DNA of 64,000 nt. Origin: Murimonas intestini. Lineage in GTDB: Bacteria > Bacillota > Clostridia > Lachnospirales > Lachnospiraceae. The stretch's first letter is position 1, and every line of letters starts with the position of its first letter. The DNA lies in NCBI GenBank assembly GCA_003148945.1, contig QGGY01000011.1, positions 1 through 64,000 on the forward strand, given 5' to 3'. Of the stretch, positions 60,587-64,000 are shown one piece after another. A program made the translations under genes and the position numbers. The notes below the pieces were generated by a model that did not search any database, was not told where the DNA came from, and saw nothing but the letters and a program-made list of their open reading frames with translations.

Positions 60587-61618
60587 ATGACAAAGCGTGT
60601 GACGATTAAAGATATAGCAAAAGAGTGTGGGGTATCTATAACGACTGTTTCCAGAATATTAAATAAAAAACCGGGATGCTGTACTCCTGAAACAGAGAAA
60701 AGGGTGATGGAGGCTGTGGAGAGGGCGCATTACCGTCCAAATCCTGCGGCGAGATCACTTGTGACGAAAGAGACAAATATTATAGGAGTGATCCTTCCGG
60801 ATATATATAATTACTTTTTCCAGGAGTTCTTTAAAGGAGCCGAGGATTACCTGGGCAAAAAAGGATATAAACTTATTTTGTGCAACACAGACGGGAAGGC
60901 GAAAAAGGAGAATGAGTTCCTGGAAAGCCTGACACAGGGGATGGTTGACGGCATTATGATCACGACAGGAAACTGTTCAGAGAATAATGACTATATTGTA
61001 AAGCTCTCAGAGGGCGGATTTCCTATCGTGACTGTAGAGCGCTATGGGGACGACCTGGAACAGATACCCGGTGTATTGTTTGACAATAAAAAAGCCATGT
61101 GCATGGCAGTGCGAAGACTGTATGAGTATGGACACAGAAGGATCGCCTTTATTACAGGTCCGGCCAATGCAGCAAATGCAGTGCTCAGGCTGGAGGGATA
61201 TAAACAGGGGCTGAAAGAGGCAGGTATTAAATACGAAAAAGCACTTGTATGCGCCGGGGATTATCAGATGACTTCCGGGTATAAAAGCATTAAAAAGCTT
61301 ATTTCTGAGCAGGAATTCACAGCTGTGATAGCCTCTAATGACCAGATGGCAGTTGGGGCGTGCAAGGCTATACGTGATTCCGGGAAATCTGTTCCGGATG
61401 ATATATCAGTAATTGGTTTTGATGGTACGATGCTGGCGGAGTTATACCAGCCGGCTCTTTATACCATAGAGCTGCATGGATACGATATGGGGAAGGTATC
61501 GGCAGAAAATCTTTTAAAACTTATAAAAGGAAAGGAGGCAGGGGAGAAGAAGGTTATATTTGAACCAGTCATAAAAGAAGGAAGCAGCATCAGGGACATC
61601 ACAGATATGACGCTGTAG
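60587..61618 (+). CDS. LacI-family transcriptional regulator
   Basis: 343 aa. Helix-turn-helix VTIKDIAKECGVSITTVSRI with the hinge PNPAARSL, then a sugar-binding-like domain (TNIIGVILPDIYNYFFQEF, FTAVIASNDQMAVGACKAIR, VIGFDGTMLAELYQP). ATG 60587 follows AAGGGGGAAAG; an upstream GTG at 60557 lacks an RBS. First gene of an operon with a UroD-family protein and a ribokinase; a strong operator-like dyad overlies its start region, so it likely represses its own operon until a pentose-type inducer binds. Confidence 0.92.
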   Translation: MTKRVTIKDIAKECGVSITTVSRILNKKPGCCTPETEKRVMEAVERAHYRPNPAARSLVTKETNIIGVILPDIYNYFFQEFFKGAEDYLGKKGYKLILCNTDGKAKKENEFLESLTQGMVDGIMITTGNCSENNDYIVKLSEGGFPIVTVERYGDDLEQIPGVLFDNKKAMCMAVRRLYEYGHRRIAFITGPANAANAVLRLEGYKQGLKEAGIKYEKALVCAGDYQMTSGYKSIKKLISEQEFTAVIASNDQMAVGACKAIRDSGKSVPDDISVIGFDGTMLAELYQPALYTIELHGYDMGKVSAENLLKLIKGKEAGEKKVIFEPVIKEGSSIRDITDMTL

Positions 61619-61662
61619 GGTGCCATGCTGCGGACAGGATGCAGGAGAAGGAGAGGTAATGT

Positions 61663-62910
61663 ATGGGTTTAACATCAAGGGAGAGGGTGCTGATGGCGCT
61701 GGCCCATGAGGAGACAGACAGGGTGCCGATTGACTTGGGATCCTCACGGTCTACAGGTATCAATGCCATCGCATACAAGGCATTGAAGAAATATCTGGGC
61801 GTTCCGGGCGAGACAGTGCTGTTTGACGTGAAGCAGCTTCTGGCACAGCCGGATCATGAGATACTGCGGCGGATCGGCTGTGATGTGGTTATTCTTCCAA
61901 GGCTTGTGCCATCTATAGGGATTCCCATAGATGAGTATAAACTGGGGGAGCTGCCAAGAGGCGGCGGAAGCTGCCTGCTGGCCAAAAGCTTTGAGCCGGT
62001 GCAGCTGGAGGATGGCTCACTGGGAGTCTATGACAGCCAGGGGCATCTGCTGGCAAAGAGGCCTAAAGACGGTCTGTATTTTGATGAGATGTATCATCCT
62101 CTGGAAAATGCGGAGAGTGAGGCGGATATTGACAGGAATCTGTCATTGCCTGAGATTACAGATGAAGAGATGGAGTTTCAGAGGATAAAGGCAAAGGATA
62201 TCTATGAAAATACGGATTTTGCCATATCAGGGGCGACCAGCTTCAGTTTGTTTGAGAAGGGTACAAAGGATTGGGGATACGAAAATTATCTGATACAATT
62301 TTATGAGGAGCCGGAGCTTGTTGAGTATTATCTGGACAAGATGACAGATGCTTATATCACCATGATGGAGCGGTATCTGGACGCGGTCGGGGATTATGTC
62401 CAGGTAGTCCAGAATAATGATGATTTTGGTTCACAGACGGGGCTTCTGGTATCGCCTGAAATCTACAGGAAATTCTTCAAGCCGCGTCATGCCAGAATTA
62501 ATGAGGCGATCCGAAGGAAGAAGAAGGATATGCATATCTCGCTTCACTGCTGCGGAAGCGTCTATCCGCTGATAGGAGATTTTATAGAAGCAGGGTTCGA
62601 TATCCTCAACCCGATCCAGAAGGAATGTGCAAATATGGATCCGGTCAGGATAAAGCGTGAATATGGCAGGAAGATGACTATATGGGGCGGGGCTTTAAGT
62701 ACACAGACAACCATGACTCACGGCAGTATTGATGATATCGTCAATGAGGTTAAGGAAATGATAAAAATATATGCTCCGGGGGGAGGATTCGTATTTTCTC
62801 AGATCCATAACATTCAGGCTGATATATCACCGGAGAAGATAATGGCTCTCTTTGACACCGCACTGAAGTATGGAGTACCTTCCTGGTACAGGGACGGAAA
62901 AGAACCGTGA
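61663..62910 (+). CDS. Uroporphyrinogen decarboxylase-family protein
   Basis: 415 aa, cytoplasmic TIM-barrel type. LTSRERVLMALAHEETDRVP is the typical N-terminus of the UroD/MtaA group, and the C-terminal half shows ISLHCCGSVYPLIGDFIEAG and GGGFVFSQIHNIQADISPEK. The conserved His-Cys-Cys region resembles corrinoid/CoM methyltransferases (zinc ligands) rather than true haem-pathway UroD. Members occur often in sugar operons of gut Clostridia with no known role. RBS GGAGAGG; 44 bp after the LacI gene. Confidence 0.8.
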   Translation: MGLTSRERVLMALAHEETDRVPIDLGSSRSTGINAIAYKALKKYLGVPGETVLFDVKQLLAQPDHEILRRIGCDVVILPRLVPSIGIPIDEYKLGELPRGGGSCLLAKSFEPVQLEDGSLGVYDSQGHLLAKRPKDGLYFDEMYHPLENAESEADIDRNLSLPEITDEEMEFQRIKAKDIYENTDFAISGATSFSLFEKGTKDWGYENYLIQFYEEPELVEYYLDKMTDAYITMMERYLDAVGDYVQVVQNNDDFGSQTGLLVSPEIYRKFFKPRHARINEAIRRKKKDMHISLHCCGSVYPLIGDFIEAGFDILNPIQKECANMDPVRIKREYGRKMTIWGGALSTQTTMTHGSIDDIVNEVKEMIKIYAPGGGFVFSQIHNIQADISPEKIMALFDTALKYGVPSWYRDGKEP

Positions 62911-62928
62911 TAAAGGAGGGATGAAAAG

Positions 62929-63858
62929 ATGGAAAAAGTAAAGTGCGGCCGTCCTGTGGCAGTGATCGGCAGTTATGCAGTGGGGATGACTATTGCCTGC
63001 GGCCATTTCCCGGCAGCCGGAGAGACAGTACCGGGCAGGAATTTTGAGATGATGCATGGGGGAAAAGGGTCTAACCAGGCGGTGGCAGCGGCAAGGCTGG
63101 GGGGCAATGTCCTGTTTGCCGGATGCGTGGGATGTGACAGCTTCGGCGATATGTGCATGGATCTAATGAAGGAAGAGGGGATCACAGGAAGTTATATAGT
63201 AAGGTCTGAGACAGGGCGCTCTACGGGGGTGGGGCTTATCTATGTCAATGAGGAGGGTGAAAATGAGATCGTCATAGATCTTGCGGCTAATGAGGAGCTG
63301 TCGGCCGGGGATATCGACCGTATGGTGCCGGCTCTGAAAGAGTGCTCACTTGTGCTGATGCAGCTGGAGATCAATATGGATACTGTTATTTACACAGCAG
63401 AAAAGTGCAGGGAGCTTGGAATACCGTTCGTGCTGAATCCGGCTCCTTACAGACAGATGCCGGAAAAACTGCCAGGACTCTGCGATTATCTGATCCCTAA
63501 TCAGACAGAAGCAAGGCTGATGCTTGGGCTTGATGCCAGATCTGAGATATCGGATGAGGAGGCTGCCTCACGGATATGGGAGATGGGTGCGGGATGTGTA
63601 ATTATGACTCTGGGAGCGGATGGCGCCCTGATCGTGGATAAAACCGGGATGACAAAAGTAGATGGGATCCGTGTAAATGCAGTGGACACCACAGGCGCCG
63701 GAGATACCTTCTGCGGAAGCTTCTGTGTGGCGCTGGCAGAAGGAAAAGATACAAAAGAAGCTGTTGCCCTGGCAGTAAAAGCGGCGGGCCTTTCAGTTAC
63801 AAAATACGGTGTAATACAGTCCATACCGTACAGAAAAGAAGTGGACAGTATAGGGTAA
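62929..63858 (+). CDS. Ribokinase (PfkB family)
   Basis: 309 aa. PfkB signatures HGGKGSNQAVAAARLG and DTTGAGDTFCGSF with catalytic Asp259; AVIGSYAVGMTIACGHFPAAG is the substrate-lid region. Closest by motif to RbsK, but Cys/Met-rich substrate residues differ, so another pentose or nucleoside-like sugar is possible. Start ATG 62929 behind AAAGGAGGG, 18 bp after the UroD-family gene. It is the third PfkB domain in this window. Confidence 0.87.
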   Translation: MEKVKCGRPVAVIGSYAVGMTIACGHFPAAGETVPGRNFEMMHGGKGSNQAVAAARLGGNVLFAGCVGCDSFGDMCMDLMKEEGITGSYIVRSETGRSTGVGLIYVNEEGENEIVIDLAANEELSAGDIDRMVPALKECSLVLMQLEINMDTVIYTAEKCRELGIPFVLNPAPYRQMPEKLPGLCDYLIPNQTEARLMLGLDARSEISDEEAASRIWEMGAGCVIMTLGADGALIVDKTGMTKVDGIRVNAVDTTGAGDTFCGSFCVALAEGKDTKEAVALAVKAAGLSVTKYGVIQSIPYRKEVDSIG

Positions 63859-63931
63859 AAACCCCTGCCATAATAATAAACGGTATGGCCGCAAAAACAG
63901 ACAATCAAAATAATGAGCAGTATGACTGTAA

Positions 63932-63983
63932 AAACAGATAATAGAAACAGATAATAGAAACAGTTAATGGAAACAGGAGAAGG
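63932..63983 (+). repeat. Tandem 13-bp repeats before a start codon
   Basis: AAACAGATAATAG occurs twice in tandem (63932-63944, 63945-63957), followed by AAACAGTTAATGG (63958-63970) and AAACAGGAGAAGG (63971-63983). The last unit contains the RBS of the next gene. Confidence 0.8.
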
Positions 63984-63989
63984 TACAGC

Positions 63990-64000
63990 ATGAAAAGAAA
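63990..64000 (+). CDS. Start of a gene cut by the window edge
   Basis: ATG 63990 follows GGAGAAGG at 6 bp and begins MKR, with a further Lys likely, an opening common to the secreted proteins of this window. Placement after a LacI/UroD/ribokinase group suggests a sugar-binding protein, but only 11 bases are visible. Confidence 0.45.

Noticed and set aside
63932..63983. CRISPR array
   Set aside because: Units are 13 bp in direct tandem without spacers, and no cas genes are present.

Overview
The window looks like chromosome from a Lachnospiraceae-type gut bacterium (Clostridia, Bacillota). I infer this from AGGAGG-type ribosome binding sites, TTGACA/TATAAT promoters, moderate GC, LytTR/GHKL and YesM/YesN two-component systems, many LacI regulators, several sugar ABC importers, two GH3 enzymes and a GH2 enzyme, and a glycyl radical enzyme. 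Species cannot be fixed from the sequence. No phage, integrase or full insertion sequence is visible.

Layout. 1-171: tail of an unknown gene. 318-2338: LytTR response regulator and GHKL kinase. 2589-11517: a probable operon with a secreted, domain-permuted GH3 protein, a secreted protein of unknown function, an NCS2/AzgA-type nucleobase permease, a cytoplasmic GH3 enzyme and a GtrA-like membrane protein. LytTR-type direct repeats stand in front of it. 11684-21981: a ribose/nucleoside block with ribokinase, secreted nucleoside hydrolase, a small secreted protein, a ribose-type ABC importer, a chemoreceptor and a LacI-ribokinase fusion. 22353-23069: a Crp/Fnr-family regulator with a 12-G tract in its 5' coding region. 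23243: tRNA-Pro(CGG). 23368-24892: old-yellow-enzyme homologue and MarR regulator with twin palindromic operators. 25052-36425: LacI regulator, family-1 sugar ABC importer, zinc alcohol dehydrogenase, glycyl radical enzyme, its activase and an (alpha/alpha)6 glycosidase-like protein. 36581: TruA homologue. 37336-45701 (minus): YesM/YesN system, ABC importer and GH2 enzyme, with a small palindromic insertion flanked by 8-bp direct repeats. 46071-57845: a nine-gene operon built on dynamin-like GTPases. 57992-59015: a damaged HicA/HicB locus with a possible SecB-like third gene. 59131: tRNA-Gly(TCC). 59264-60241 (minus): secreted UshA/5'-nucleotidase-like phosphoesterase. 60587-63858: LacI regulator, UroD-family protein and ribokinase, leading into a gene that runs off the window.

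How the parts may work together. The first 22 kb reads as salvage of sugars and nucleobases: extracellular glycoside and nucleoside cleavage, uptake of base (NCS2 permease) and pentose (RbsABC type), and phosphorylation by ribokinases. Two CRP-like TGTGA-N6-TCACA dyads sit about 41 bp before the inferred start points of the ribokinase and nucleoside hydrolase genes; the nearby Crp/Fnr gene could supply the activator and could switch by poly-G slippage. The 26-36 kb operon looks like an anaerobic route for an unknown carbohydrate, ending in a GCxE-type glycyl radical enzyme.

The best candidate for an undescribed system is the 46-58 kb operon. It combines a helical regulator-like protein, an M48 zinc peptidase, a dynamin-like protein with no P-loop, two tandem dynamin-like GTPases with nearly identical G domains, a small hydrophobic-hairpin protein, a third GTPase, a YbjN-domain protein and a calcineurin-like phosphoesterase. 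It suggests a membrane remodelling, stress or defence machine; that function is inference only.
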